NCBI GenBank assembly: GCA_035606355.1
Contig: DATNFO010000015.1
Coordinates: forward strand, 186,001 to 250,000
DNA: 64,000 nucleotides
Origin: Sulfopaludibacter sp035606355
GTDB taxonomy: Bacteria; Acidobacteriota; Terriglobia; Bryobacterales; Bryobacteraceae
Reading direction: 5' to 3'
This document shows, one piece after another, positions 38,255 through 47,200 of the stretch; positions within the stretch are counted from its first letter, which is position 1; each line of letters opens with the position of its first letter. The translations under genes and the position numbers were made by a program. Below the pieces are notes generated by a model, which was not told the origin of the DNA, ran no database searches, and worked only from the letters and a program-made list of their open reading frames with translations.

Positions 38255-39187
38255 ATGCATAAGAAGTTGTTGTGTTTGGCCGGCTTCGCGGCCTTCGTGT
38301 GGGCGCAGGCGCCGGCGCCTAAGAAAGCGGCGCTGGATAAAGCCGCCCTCGAAGCGTACGTGCGGCATCTGTTTGTGATCGATAGTCGCGTGGCGGTGCA
38401 GGTCGGCGATCCGAAGCCCTCCACAGAGCTTCCGGGCTTCAACGACATCGTCGTGCACGCGTCGGCCGGTCAGCAATCGTCGGACATCAAGCTGTTCGTA
38501 TCGAAAGACGGATCGCGGATCATTCAGGGCTCCGTGTATGAGGTCGCCAACAACCCCTTCAAAGCCGACCTGGACAAACTAAAGACCGACGGCGCTCCGA
38601 ATTTCGGCACGCAAGGCGCGCCCGTTGTCCTCGTCGAGTTCAGCGATTTCGAGTGCCCGTATTGCAAGGAAGAAGCGGCCATGCTGCGGGCCAACATTCC
38701 CGCCGGCTACACCAAACAGGTGCACGTGTACTTCATTCCGTTCCCTCTGGCGAACATTCACCCGTGGGCGAACACGGGCGCGATCGCCGGAATGTGCGTC
38801 GCCAAGCAGAGCAACGACATGTTCTGGACGTATCACGATTGGATCTTCCTGCATCAGACCGACATCACCGCGGAAAATGCCAAGGACAAGATCATGGAAT
38901 GGGCGAAACTGCAGCAGGGGCTAAATACCGTAGCGCTCGGGCAATGCATCGATACCAAAGCGCCGGAGCCGCAGATTGAAAAGTGGACGGCCATGGCGCG
39001 GTCGGTCGGGGTAGGGCAGACGCCGACGCTGTACGTCAATGGCCGCAAGATGGAAGGTGCGGCGGATTGGCCGACGCTGAAGAGCGTGATCGACAACGAA
39101 ATCGAATATCAGAAGACGGCTAAGAACGCCGGCGAGGATTGCGGCTGCACCCTCAACCTCAGCCTGCCGGGGCTCAAAAAGCAGTAA
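38255..39187 (+). CDS. Exported DsbA-like thioredoxin-fold protein
   Basis: The 310-residue protein has a signal peptide (MHKKLLCLAGFAAFVWAQAP), about 90 residues of N-terminal domain, then a thioredoxin fold with the active site FECPYC near residue 132 and cis-Pro region VGQTPTLYVNG. It should act in the periplasm as a disulfide oxidoreductase or isomerase. The C-terminus carries CGC, which could be an extra redox pair or metal site. The N-terminal extension resembles those of acidobacterial DsbA/DsbC-like proteins. The M28 peptidase gene follows after 7 bp. Confidence 0.87.
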   Translation: MHKKLLCLAGFAAFVWAQAPAPKKAALDKAALEAYVRHLFVIDSRVAVQVGDPKPSTELPGFNDIVVHASAGQQSSDIKLFVSKDGSRIIQGSVYEVANNPFKADLDKLKTDGAPNFGTQGAPVVLVEFSDFECPYCKEEAAMLRANIPAGYTKQVHVYFIPFPLANIHPWANTGAIAGMCVAKQSNDMFWTYHDWIFLHQTDITAENAKDKIMEWAKLQQGLNTVALGQCIDTKAPEPQIEKWTAMARSVGVGQTPTLYVNGRKMEGAADWPTLKSVIDNEIEYQKTAKNAGEDCGCTLNLSLPGLKKQ

Positions 39188-39194
39188 CACTCCC

Positions 39195-40982
39195 ATGAAT
39201 CGTAATTTCCTGCTGTTGGCGGTTGCCGCCACCGCTGTGGCCGCCACGCCGGCGTCGCTGGACCCGAAAGTATATGTGAATGAGGTGAAGTATCTGGCGT
39301 CGCCGGAATTGCGCGGGCGCTTGACGGGGTCGCCGGAATTGGAACGCGCGGCGGAGTGGATCGCGACGAAATACCGCGAGTGCGGCATCAAGCCCGCGTC
39401 GCCGCAGGGATACCTACTGCCGTTCCAGGTTACGATGAGCGGCAAACTCGGCTCTGACAACACGCTCGCGATTCAGGATGGCGGAGCGAAGCGTCCGGTT
39501 AAATTTTCCAGCGAGTTCGTGCCGCTGCAGTTCTCGCCGGCCGGCCACTTCGCCGGGGCGGTGGTGTTCGCCGGCTACGGAATCACTACGCCCGCTTATG
39601 ACGATTACTCCGGCATCAATGTGAAGGGTAAGGTCGTGCTGATTCTGCGGCACGAGCCGCGGGAGAAAGCCGAGCTATCGAAGGACGCGCAGTTCGCCAG
39701 CAAGGCAACCAATGCCAAGATGCACGGCGCGGCGGCGGTGATCCTGATCAACGATCTGGAGCATCATCGCGGCGATGCGGATGAGATGGTGAAGTTCGCC
39801 GCGGTGGACGGTCCGGAAAACGCAGGCATTCCGTTCATTCAGGTGAAGGAAGCGGTGGTGGATGGCTGGTTCCGCGCGGCGGGCAGGAATGTCGCGGCGA
39901 TCGAAGCGGATGTGGATCGGGATCTGAAGCCGGAGAGCTTTGCGTTTGCGGCATCCTTGAAAGTGAATGGCACGGTGGACATACGTCGCGATGTGAAGAC
40001 CGTCCATAACGTCGCGGCGTATCTTCCCGGAAAGACGAACGAGTATGTGATCGTCGGCGCTCATTACGATCATCTGGGCACGGGCGAGCGCTATTCCATG
40101 GCGCCGGACAAGGCCGGCACCATTCATCCGGGCGCCGACGATAATGCATCGGGAACCGCCGGCGTCATCGACCTGGCGCGCTGGTTCGCAGCGCAGCCGG
40201 AACACAAGCGCGGAATTCTGTTTCTGAACTTCGCGGGCGAGGAAGAAGGGCTGCTCGGCAGCGCGGATTATGCGGATCATCCCGTGCTGCCTCTGAAGGA
40301 TGCGGCGGCCATGATCAACATGGACATGATCGGGCGCGTGCGCAATGCGAAGCTGTATGTCGGCGGGTCGGATACAGGCACGGGCTTGCGAGCGATGCTG
40401 GACCGGTTGACGCCCGCGACCGGACTGAATATCGATTACTCCGATTCTTCCGGGTATGGATCGAGCGACCACACATCCTTCACCACGAAACAGGTGCCGA
40501 CGCTCTTCTTCTTTTCCGGGTTGCACAGCGACTATCACAAGCCGAGCGACACGTGGGACAAAATCGATGGCGTGGATGCAGTGAAGGTATTGGAACTGGT
40601 GGCGCGCGTAACCGATGAGTTGCGGGATGCGCCGGAGCGTCCGGCATTCGTGCGCGTGGCGCCGAATCCACACGGAGAGGGAGCCGGTCCCTTATCGTCG
40701 GCGGGCGGCAGCGGCTACGGCCCGTACTTTGGGTCGATTCCGGATTTCGGCGAAGGGGTGAAGGGCGTGAAATTCGCGGATGTGCGGGAAGGGTCGCCGG
40801 CGGCGAAGGCGGGGTTCAAAGGCGGCGACGTGCTCGTGGAGTTCGACGGCAAGCCGATCCAGAATCTGTACGACTTCACGTACGCGTTGCAAGCCAAGAA
40901 GGCGGGCGACGAAGTACTGGTGAAGGTGCTGCGCGACGGGTCGATGGTGGAGGGCCGGGTCCTGCTGACGCGCCGGCAGTAG
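39195..40982 (+). CDS. Exported M28 peptidase with PA and PDZ domains
   Basis: The 595-residue protein has a signal peptide and a PA domain insertion (about 110-240, VVFAGYGITTPAYDDYSG). The M28 zinc aminopeptidase core shows ligands in VGAHYDHLG, GADDNASGTAGV (bridging Asp), NFAGEEEGLLGS (catalytic Glu and ligand), INMDMIGRV and HSDYHKPSDTWD. A C-terminal PDZ (VREGSPAAKAGFKGGDVLVE) follows. It probably trims peptides in the periplasm or outside; the PDZ may recruit substrate C-termini. All metal ligands are present. It is likely co-transcribed with the thiol oxidoreductase. Confidence 0.93.
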   Translation: MNRNFLLLAVAATAVAATPASLDPKVYVNEVKYLASPELRGRLTGSPELERAAEWIATKYRECGIKPASPQGYLLPFQVTMSGKLGSDNTLAIQDGGAKRPVKFSSEFVPLQFSPAGHFAGAVVFAGYGITTPAYDDYSGINVKGKVVLILRHEPREKAELSKDAQFASKATNAKMHGAAAVILINDLEHHRGDADEMVKFAAVDGPENAGIPFIQVKEAVVDGWFRAAGRNVAAIEADVDRDLKPESFAFAASLKVNGTVDIRRDVKTVHNVAAYLPGKTNEYVIVGAHYDHLGTGERYSMAPDKAGTIHPGADDNASGTAGVIDLARWFAAQPEHKRGILFLNFAGEEEGLLGSADYADHPVLPLKDAAAMINMDMIGRVRNAKLYVGGSDTGTGLRAMLDRLTPATGLNIDYSDSSGYGSSDHTSFTTKQVPTLFFFSGLHSDYHKPSDTWDKIDGVDAVKVLELVARVTDELRDAPERPAFVRVAPNPHGEGAGPLSSAGGSGYGPYFGSIPDFGEGVKGVKFADVREGSPAAKAGFKGGDVLVEFDGKPIQNLYDFTYALQAKKAGDEVLVKVLRDGSMVEGRVLLTRRQ

Positions 40983-40998
40983 CGGCCGGGAGAAAGAG

Positions 40999-42081
40999 TT
41001 AGAGCAGTAGAGCATCCACGCGGTGCGCGTGTACCATTTCCTCCTGCGGCGACCACTTGAAAACCGTGAAGTGTCCGTCCTGCGACGCCACGAACGCCAC
41101 GGAGCTGCGCTGATCCTGAATAAACTGCGCCGCCGACATGTGGCGCGTTCCACCCAGCCGCTCCGGGTGCACCAGAACCGTACTCATACCCTCGACCGGC
41201 TCACTCCAGGCCACCTGTTCCACTTGCGGATAGCCGCGGCGGCGGGCGATCTTTGCGCCGAAGCCGAGCAACTCGAAGCGGTCCGTAAGCAGCACGGCTC
41301 CATCGACGGCAGTGAGACCGGCTATGGCGGCGATGAGCGGATCGAGCGTGCTTTGCGCCGCGTCCGCGCCGGCATTGGCCAATTCGCGATACGGTTGCGC
41401 CGCCGCGTAGGGAAGCGGCTGCACGATGGATTCGCGCCAGGAATCCGATCCATCCGGGATAATCAGCAGCGACCCGCCGCGGCCGTGCGCCCGCATGGAG
41501 AGCGCGAGCTGCAGCATCAGATTGACAGAAAGCTGCGAAGGTCCGTCCCGAATGATCTTGATCTGATCGCCTTCCAGCACGGCGACGTTGTTGAATTTGC
41601 GCAACCCTTCCCCGCTATGGCGCTTAACCACCAGCAGGCCGGGAGCGGCCACCTCGAGAACAAAGCAGGAAACGGGAAGCGCGCGGGTGGTCCCCCAGAC
41701 AAACAGCTCGTCATCGCGGCGGGAAAAGCCCAGATGGATGCCCGGGCGCTCTACGGCCGGCGCAACGCGGCTCAGTGCGTCGGGAACAAGCGCCAGCGGC
41801 CGCTCCAGAATCAGCGGATGCAGCGCCTCTTCGGGTGGAAGGAACGCAAGCGAAATTCGCGGCGAGTAACCTTCTTCTTTGCGGAGGCTGGCCCAGAAGG
41901 CGACATCGATGATGGACTCAATCGTCTCGGCGTCCGGCGCCCGCGCGAGAAATTGTTGCCCGCTCGCTATCGCTTCGTCCCGGTGACGGGCGAAGTAATC
42001 CTGCAACTTCGGAGCGACAGTGCGCGCAGCCGCGTATGCTTCGCGTTTCATGGTCAGGTCTCGTGTACTCAGTTCTACCAT
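40999..42081 (-). CDS. DisA-like (diadenylate cyclase-related) protein with DACNV-type domain
   Basis: About 360 residues. The C-terminal 130 residues resemble a DisA_N/DAC fold: the nucleotide-contacting DGA motif (AVDGAVLLTDRFELLGFGAKI region) and a GGTRHMSAAQF motif where true diadenylate cyclases have G-T-R-H-R. The N-terminal 230 residues match what has been described as a DACNV sensor region. The RHR-to-RHM change leaves c-di-AMP synthesis open to doubt; the protein may bind rather than make a nucleotide. Starts are possible at 42081 or 42051 (MKREAYAAAR), and I keep the longer ATG. No partner gene is obvious, since the next gene on this strand is a PAP2 phosphatase and lies upstream. 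Confidence 0.65.
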   Translation of the reverse strand: MVELSTRDLTMKREAYAAARTVAPKLQDYFARHRDEAIASGQQFLARAPDAETIESIIDVAFWASLRKEEGYSPRISLAFLPPEEALHPLILERPLALVPDALSRVAPAVERPGIHLGFSRRDDELFVWGTTRALPVSCFVLEVAAPGLLVVKRHSGEGLRKFNNVAVLEGDQIKIIRDGPSQLSVNLMLQLALSMRAHGRGGSLLIIPDGSDSWRESIVQPLPYAAAQPYRELANAGADAAQSTLDPLIAAIAGLTAVDGAVLLTDRFELLGFGAKIARRRGYPQVEQVAWSEPVEGMSTVLVHPERLGGTRHMSAAQFIQDQRSSVAFVASQDGHFTVFKWSPQEEMVHAHRVDALLL

Positions 42082-42093
42082 GCACCCCACACC

Positions 42094-42139
42094 GGGCGGG
42101 CTCCGCGCGCCTGGTACCGGTCGGGAGACCGGTACCTAC
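42094..42139. repeat. Two-hairpin repeat module
   Basis: A GC-rich arm pair (GGGCGGGCTCCGCGCGCCTG) is followed by a perfect flush palindrome, GGTACCGG to CCGGTACC (42113-42136). The whole 46 bp is nearly identical to 60821-60868. Confidence 0.8.
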
Positions 42140-42172
42140 CTCAGCCTTCCCCCGGGCCCGGCGCGACAGTTT

Positions 42173-43012
42173 TCAGCTTTGCAAGCTCCGCCAGTGGCCG
42201 AGCGCGAACGACGTGGCCGCCACCAGAAACCCCGCAGCCACATCGGCAGCATAATGATATCTGCCATAAACCGTCGCCGTCGCAATGAGAATCGCCATCG
42301 CGAGCAGGAAACGCCGGACCCATCGCACGCGCGGCAGCGCCAACCGAATGCCGAGTGCAGCAGCGAATGCTCCGGCCACATGCGCACTGGGAAAAACACT
42401 CGTGTGAATCCCATAATTACCGAGCATCCACAGATTGAAGCGGCGGAAAACAGTATCGAAGGGCGGATCTTGCGAAGGGAAGAGCACGCGCGGCGGATCG
42501 GATGGCCAGAACGGGAATTGCGCATAGCAAAGCAACACCGCGACGGTGAAGATGAACAGGAAACGATCGACCCGGTCGCGTGCCCGGTACAAGTACAAAA
42601 CAGCCACGGCGAACGGCGCGATGGCGTAAACCACCGAGTAGCAGATTTCGAGTACCGAAGGCACAACGGCGCCCATTGATTCGATTGCCGTGCGAGCTCC
42701 GGCTCTCAAAAGGCTGCGGTCCCACGCGACCCACCGCGCCTCCAGGGGATGAGCGGTGTGCGGCACGGCGAACCAGCCCATCTCGCGATACGCGAGTAGA
42801 ACGAAGGCCAGTGGCAGCCAATCGCGCGCCACGCTGAGCGCAAGCGACGGCCGGAGAGAATCGCGGTAGATCAACCCTGCGTAGGCCGCGGCAAGTAGCG
42901 CGTTGACAACAATCAGCCTCGCGGCATGCAATTGCAGGATCGCACCGAGCGCCGGAGCATAGACCAGAAAAGCGAAGATGACCCACTCCGAGCGGCGAAC
43001 CTTCGGATCCAT
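42173..43012 (-). CDS. PAP2-superfamily membrane phosphatase
   Basis: The 279-residue protein has about six hydrophobic helices and the PAP2 motifs late in the chain: SVFPSAHVAGAFA (motif 2) and YGRYHYAADVAAG (motif 3, catalytic His). Motif 1 is weak (R residues near WPSDPPR). Known relatives dephosphorylate undecaprenyl pyrophosphate or phosphatidate, or transfer inositol phosphate; the long N-terminal membrane part is closer to the Aur1/Ipt1-like type. Its place in the envelope is clear but the substrate is not. Confidence 0.85.
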   Translation of the reverse strand: MDPKVRRSEWVIFAFLVYAPALGAILQLHAARLIVVNALLAAAYAGLIYRDSLRPSLALSVARDWLPLAFVLLAYREMGWFAVPHTAHPLEARWVAWDRSLLRAGARTAIESMGAVVPSVLEICYSVVYAIAPFAVAVLYLYRARDRVDRFLFIFTVAVLLCYAQFPFWPSDPPRVLFPSQDPPFDTVFRRFNLWMLGNYGIHTSVFPSAHVAGAFAAALGIRLALPRVRWVRRFLLAMAILIATATVYGRYHYAADVAAGFLVAATSFALGHWRSLQS

Positions 43013-43042
43013 TCGACTTACTCCCGGCGCGCGAGTCTACCG

Positions 43043-45538
43043 CTACTTGATGTTGATCGTGACCGCATTCGCCGTCTGCCCGTCGATTGTAAGTACCACC
43101 GGCACTTCTCCGGCTCCCGCCAGCGATCTCGGGATTACGATGTTCACCTGATCGAGCCCTGGATACTGCGGCTGCGCTCCCGCATAGAGCAGCTTCGCTC
43201 TGCTCCCTCCCACCAGCGCCGTGGCGTTTTCGATGCCGGTGTTGTTGCGGATTCCCGTGCCGTACAGAGTGACCACCAATTGATCTCCCGCCTTGCCGAG
43301 GTCAAGTGGAGCGGTGACGCACGCGCTCCCGCCGGTGCATCGAAACACCGCCTGGGCCGCGACGCTGCCGTCCGCACCATATAAAGCGGCTGTGGCGGCG
43401 GCGACGCCTGTGCCATCGCCGCTCTCGGAGTAGAGTCCCGGGCCAACAGCGTCAATCTGCGCGCTGCCGGAAGAGGAACCTATGGTCACTGTCGCGATGC
43501 CGGCGGCGGTGCCGTCGGGAACAAGATAATTTACCTGACCCGGTGTGACTGCCTGAATCGCCGCGGCCCTCGAAGTCCCCGCGGAATCGCGGACCGTTAC
43601 GGTAACACCGTTGAGGGTCTGAGGGAACGGCGGAGTCGCAATTACAGTCGTGGTCGCGAATCCCGCTCCGTACGCGGCCGCAAAGGAGCCGGTTCCGAGC
43701 CGGGGATATCCGCTCGCGGTGGAGGCATTCACCACAAGCGTGTGCGTGTCGCCGGTCGAATTCCCTGACGTTGAGATTGCAACCGAACTGGGTGTCAGCA
43801 CGGCCTGCGCGAAATCCGTCTGATATTGAGCCAGCGTTTCACAGCATGCGGGCGCGGTGAAGACGTTCACGTTCGGCGCGAGTCCAAAGCCCTGAATCGT
43901 GTTTCCGGAAATCGCGCCCGTATTCAGGTTTTCCAGGCGGATGGCGGAACGCGCGGAGTTCGTGATGCGGTTATCCGTCACCGTAATATTGTGATGCGGG
44001 CTGCTGGTAACCTCGGCATTGGCACTGTTTTGCGACACCGCGTAGATGGACGCGGCGGCGAACGTCACACCGTGCGACACATTGGCGTAGCTTAACGCGC
44101 TATCCACCAGATTGTTCCGAATGTCGATTGCCGAGGATGGTCCGGCATCGGTGTTGTTGCCGCTGAGTTGTTGAATAAAGATCCCGTTGCTGCTGGTTCG
44201 CTGCACGTAATTGTCGTGCACGGAGACGCCTTGCACGCCGGCCAGCCAGATGCCGCGCGCAAAGACACCGTCCTGCACGGTGTTATTAGCGATCACAGAA
44301 CCTGAGCCAAGCTTTGCGGCGTCGGCATCGGTCATGCCGAAATTCGCGGCGAGCCCGGAAACCGCGCGGTCGAGCGTGAGCGTGACGCTCTCGCCGTCCG
44401 TGAGTTTCTGCTGATCGAACGCGGGAGTTTCGGAGACGATCGTAGCCGTGCCGGCGACGGCGTCGGTATCCGGATTGATAAAAGACACGGATGCGCCCGG
44501 GGGAAACGGCGCGGCGAAACTACGGGCGACCGCCACCGTCGTCGCGTTAACGGAATTGACGGTTGCTGTCCACGGCGCGGAAATCGCCAGCGCATCGTCG
44601 CACGTGCGCCGCACGATGTTGTTCGTAAACACGTTGGGCCCGAGCGCGAAGCTGGTGTGTATCCCATCGGCATTGGTGCTGATGAGGCGAGCCGTTCCCG
44701 GCTTCGGGATCACCTGCACATGATCCGCGGTAGCTCCGTTGGTGCGCCCGAAATACAGGCCGATCTGTCCGGACGAATAGATGGACGCGTTGCGCACTGT
44801 GTTGTCTTGGCCGTTCACAAAGTTGAGCGCCGGCGGCCCGCTGCGGTCGGTGAACACGACGATGTCGCCGGGCTGTATGTTCGCGAGCTGCGCCGCTCTC
44901 GCCCACGGATCATTGACGTCGCTGATGGCGATAGTATTCCCGGTGACGGGCCGCTTGGCGCCCAGGCGGCCGGCTTCGCGTATGGGGACGCCGTTGCGGA
45001 AGATGAACATCCAGATGGCGTCGCTCCCATCGGCGGCGCGGTTGGCGTTGAAATCCGAGGGAGTTTGAAAGCCGGGGATGGGAGCGAAGTCGAACGTCTG
45101 CGCGCTAGGGTTGACGCTCGTGACCGTCACCTGAGTGAACGGCAACTGCTGATAGTCCACCGTGAAGTTCTGCATGACGACTCCGGAGCAGTTGGAACAC
45201 TGCACGCCCGACGCGTTGCTCGCATGAAAGAGCAGGTCCGAGTTCTGCCAGTCGATCGTCACGTTGGTCGCAGACGTGAGCAGGACGTGTGTCGAACTGT
45301 TGCGAAGCGTAAGGAAGTAATACTCGCCGGCGTCGGCAGTGACAAGCGGGATGTGTTTTTGAACGGCGTAGGTGACCGCCGCTTCCACTAACGGGCGAGC
45401 GTCCAGAGCGGGAGTATCGGGGATCAGGTTCGAGGAGGCGATGCCGTTCGCGACCAGGTCGCGCGACATGTTGAGAGTTTGGGCTTGGGCCAGGAGGGGA
45501 GCGGCCAGGAGAGCGATTCGCAAAGACCGGACGAGCAT
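43043..45538 (-). CDS. Exported beta-helix protein with TIGR03437 C-terminus
   Basis: The 831-residue protein has a signal peptide (MLVRSLRIALLAAPLLAQAQ). A right-handed parallel beta-helix follows, with successive short strands such as NTVRNASIYSSGQIGLYFG, NIVRRTCDDALAIS, NNTVQDGVFARGIWLAG and NRITNSARSAIRLEN. The C-terminal 240 residues match the acidobacterial TIGR03437 domain (AVGPGLYSESGDGTG, LLYAGAQPQYPGLDQVNI). Beta-helix proteins with a DD pair often act on polysaccharides, but I see no certain catalytic triad. The terminal domain may help surface placement. Confidence 0.85.
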   Translation of the reverse strand: MLVRSLRIALLAAPLLAQAQTLNMSRDLVANGIASSNLIPDTPALDARPLVEAAVTYAVQKHIPLVTADAGEYYFLTLRNSSTHVLLTSATNVTIDWQNSDLLFHASNASGVQCSNCSGVVMQNFTVDYQQLPFTQVTVTSVNPSAQTFDFAPIPGFQTPSDFNANRAADGSDAIWMFIFRNGVPIREAGRLGAKRPVTGNTIAISDVNDPWARAAQLANIQPGDIVVFTDRSGPPALNFVNGQDNTVRNASIYSSGQIGLYFGRTNGATADHVQVIPKPGTARLISTNADGIHTSFALGPNVFTNNIVRRTCDDALAISAPWTATVNSVNATTVAVARSFAAPFPPGASVSFINPDTDAVAGTATIVSETPAFDQQKLTDGESVTLTLDRAVSGLAANFGMTDADAAKLGSGSVIANNTVQDGVFARGIWLAGVQGVSVHDNYVQRTSSNGIFIQQLSGNNTDAGPSSAIDIRNNLVDSALSYANVSHGVTFAAASIYAVSQNSANAEVTSSPHHNITVTDNRITNSARSAIRLENLNTGAISGNTIQGFGLAPNVNVFTAPACCETLAQYQTDFAQAVLTPSSVAISTSGNSTGDTHTLVVNASTASGYPRLGTGSFAAAYGAGFATTTVIATPPFPQTLNGVTVTVRDSAGTSRAAAIQAVTPGQVNYLVPDGTAAGIATVTIGSSSGSAQIDAVGPGLYSESGDGTGVAAATAALYGADGSVAAQAVFRCTGGSACVTAPLDLGKAGDQLVVTLYGTGIRNNTGIENATALVGGSRAKLLYAGAQPQYPGLDQVNIVIPRSLAGAGEVPVVLTIDGQTANAVTINIK

Positions 45539-45563
45539 CTCGCAATTGTATCCACATCGTGCT

Positions 45564-45589
45564 GGGGGCAGCGATTTTCCGCCGCCCCC
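45564..45589. terminator. GC-rich hairpin between two exported-protein genes
   Basis: GGGGGC pairs with GCCCCC around an AGCG/CGCC inner stem and an A/T loop. It lies just past the stop of the minus-strand repeat protein and before the start of the beta-helix gene. No T-run follows in that direction, so termination is only possible. Confidence 0.35.
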
Positions 45590-45615
45590 GTTTTGCGGCC
45601 GCCCGGGATGTGTGG

Positions 45616-46500
45616 TTACTGTCCGATTACGCCGATGACGGCAGGCTGCAAATTCGATTGCACGGCCGGCAGCATGCTGAGCATCGTGAGTCCGGTGGTG
45701 CTATCGATCAGTTCGGCGTTCGCAACAACCCGGCATGGTCCCGGGGGAACGGTGACGAGCGGCCGGAGATTAAATCGCTGCGGCGAATTGGTGGAAGGCG
45801 TCGCAGCCGCGGCCTCTCGATAGTTGATCGTGATAGACGCCGTGTGGCCGGGTTCGATTGTTCCGTTGACGCTCTTCAGCATCGCTCCGGCTGCGTCGAT
45901 GAAGCCCAGTTCAACGCTGCACGGATCCGGCGGGAGACCGTTACTTCCGCCAAGATTGGTAACGTTCAGCCGGAGATTGTCGAACGTAGTTACGCCCACG
46001 ACGCCGAAGTCAGGCGCCGGCGGAGGAGTCGTGGAAGCTTCCGCCGGCAGGGTGAAGACATGTGTCCGTCCGAAGAATGCATCGAAGACCTCGGTCGTCG
46101 AGACGGTGCGGCACGGCGGCGCGAGGAGCACCGGACGGAAGTTGAGACGAGTCGATGAGTCGGCATTGGTCGCGGCGGCCGATGCTTCGCTAAATGTGAG
46201 CGTGAGAAATGCCGCGTGTCCGTCCGGAATGTTCGCGGTAGTGGTCTTCACGAGAACGCCCGCTGCATTCACGAAACCGAATTGCACGTTGCAGGGGTCC
46301 GGCGGAACTCCGCTGATACTGTTGATGTTCGCGACGCTGACGCGCAGGGTCTCTCCTCGGGTGATGCCAACGGTGGAATACGCCTTATAGGGGTCGCTCG
46401 GAGTGATCTGTGCGAGCGCGGCGGTCGCCGTAACCAGACCGAGCGCGATTGCCAGCGCTGTACCCGCGAACGAAGTCTGTTTTGAAAACATGCTGTCCAT
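45616..46500 (-). CDS. Exported protein with two internal repeats
   Basis: The 294-residue protein has a signal peptide (SFAGTALAIALGLVTATAALAQ). Two related units of about 115 residues follow: TRGETLRVSVANI...GVPPDPCNVQFGFVNAAGVLVK and FDNLRLNVTNL...GLPPDPCSVELGFIDAAGAMLK. Each keeps the PPDPC motif and a late second Cys (APPCRTV, PGPCRVV), suggesting one disulfide per beta-sandwich. I do not recognise the family. The ATG at 46500 is chosen because the longer form adds a Cys-rich leader before the signal. It is divergent from the sigma factor gene. Confidence 0.75.
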   Translation of the reverse strand: MDSMFSKQTSFAGTALAIALGLVTATAALAQITPSDPYKAYSTVGITRGETLRVSVANINSISGVPPDPCNVQFGFVNAAGVLVKTTTANIPDGHAAFLTLTFSEASAAATNADSSTRLNFRPVLLAPPCRTVSTTEVFDAFFGRTHVFTLPAEASTTPPPAPDFGVVGVTTFDNLRLNVTNLGGSNGLPPDPCSVELGFIDAAGAMLKSVNGTIEPGHTASITINYREAAAATPSTNSPQRFNLRPLVTVPPGPCRVVANAELIDSTTGLTMLSMLPAVQSNLQPAVIGVIGQ

Positions 46501-46622
46501 CCTCCATCCACCGCAAGCGCAGGAAGCGGAATTTTCTTGCAAAGCTCGCGAGCGTATTCGTGCGGTTCTTCACAGACGCAATTTTCTGCGCCGGAATATA
46601 CTGGCTCCGAAATGGACGCCCC

Positions 46623-47192
46623 GTGGATGTAGCTGCCGGCGAAATCACCCTACTTCTGAACCGTTGGGCGCATGGCGACCGTGCTTCGCTGGAGTTGCTG
46701 GCGCCTTTGGTGGAAGCGGATTTACGGAAGATCGCGGGCGCATATCTGGGTCGTGAGCGGGCGGCACATACGTTGCAGCCCACAGCCCTGGTGAATGAGG
46801 CATGGCTGCGCCTGGTGAAACAGGAGCATGCCGATTTCGAAAGCCGACGGCGTTTCTTCGCGCTGGCTGCGCAGTTGATGCGCCAGATTCTGGTGGATTA
46901 TGCGCGCAGCGCCAGGGCGGGTAAGCGCGGCGGCGGTGAAATGCTCATTTCCCTGAATGAAGCAGTGGTGGGAACGCCGGGCGGTGCCGAGCAATTTCTG
47001 GCTCTGAACGAGGCGCTGGAGCAACTCGCGACGTTTAGCCCGAGACAGGCGCAGGTAATCGAGCTGCGTTATTTCGGCGGGCTCAATCTGGACGAGCTCG
47101 GGGAGCTGCTCGGCGTCTCCGCCGCCACCATCAGCCGGGAACAGCGCTCCGCCGAAGCGTGGCTGGGCCGCGCGATGGCATCGAAGGGCTGA
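46623..47192 (+). CDS. ECF sigma factor, TIGR02999 (X6) type
   Basis: The 189-residue protein has region 2 (EITLLLNRWAHGDRASLELL, AHTLQPTALVNEAWLRLV, DFESRRRFFALAAQLMRQIL) and region 4 (LATFSPRQAQVIELRYFGGL, LDELGELLGVSAATISREQR). The HTLQPTALVNEA motif marks the X6 subfamily common in acidobacteria and planctomycetes. A GTG start at 46623 gives the usual N-terminus; an upstream in-frame extension lacks similarity. It ends 8 bp before a Ser/Thr kinase gene. X6 sigma factors have no classical anti-sigma partner, and the adjacent kinase is a plausible regulator. Confidence 0.88.
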   Translation: MDVAAGEITLLLNRWAHGDRASLELLAPLVEADLRKIAGAYLGRERAAHTLQPTALVNEAWLRLVKQEHADFESRRRFFALAAQLMRQILVDYARSARAGKRGGGEMLISLNEAVVGTPGGAEQFLALNEALEQLATFSPRQAQVIELRYFGGLNLDELGELLGVSAATISREQRSAEAWLGRAMASKG

Positions 47193-47200
47193 GCTACATC

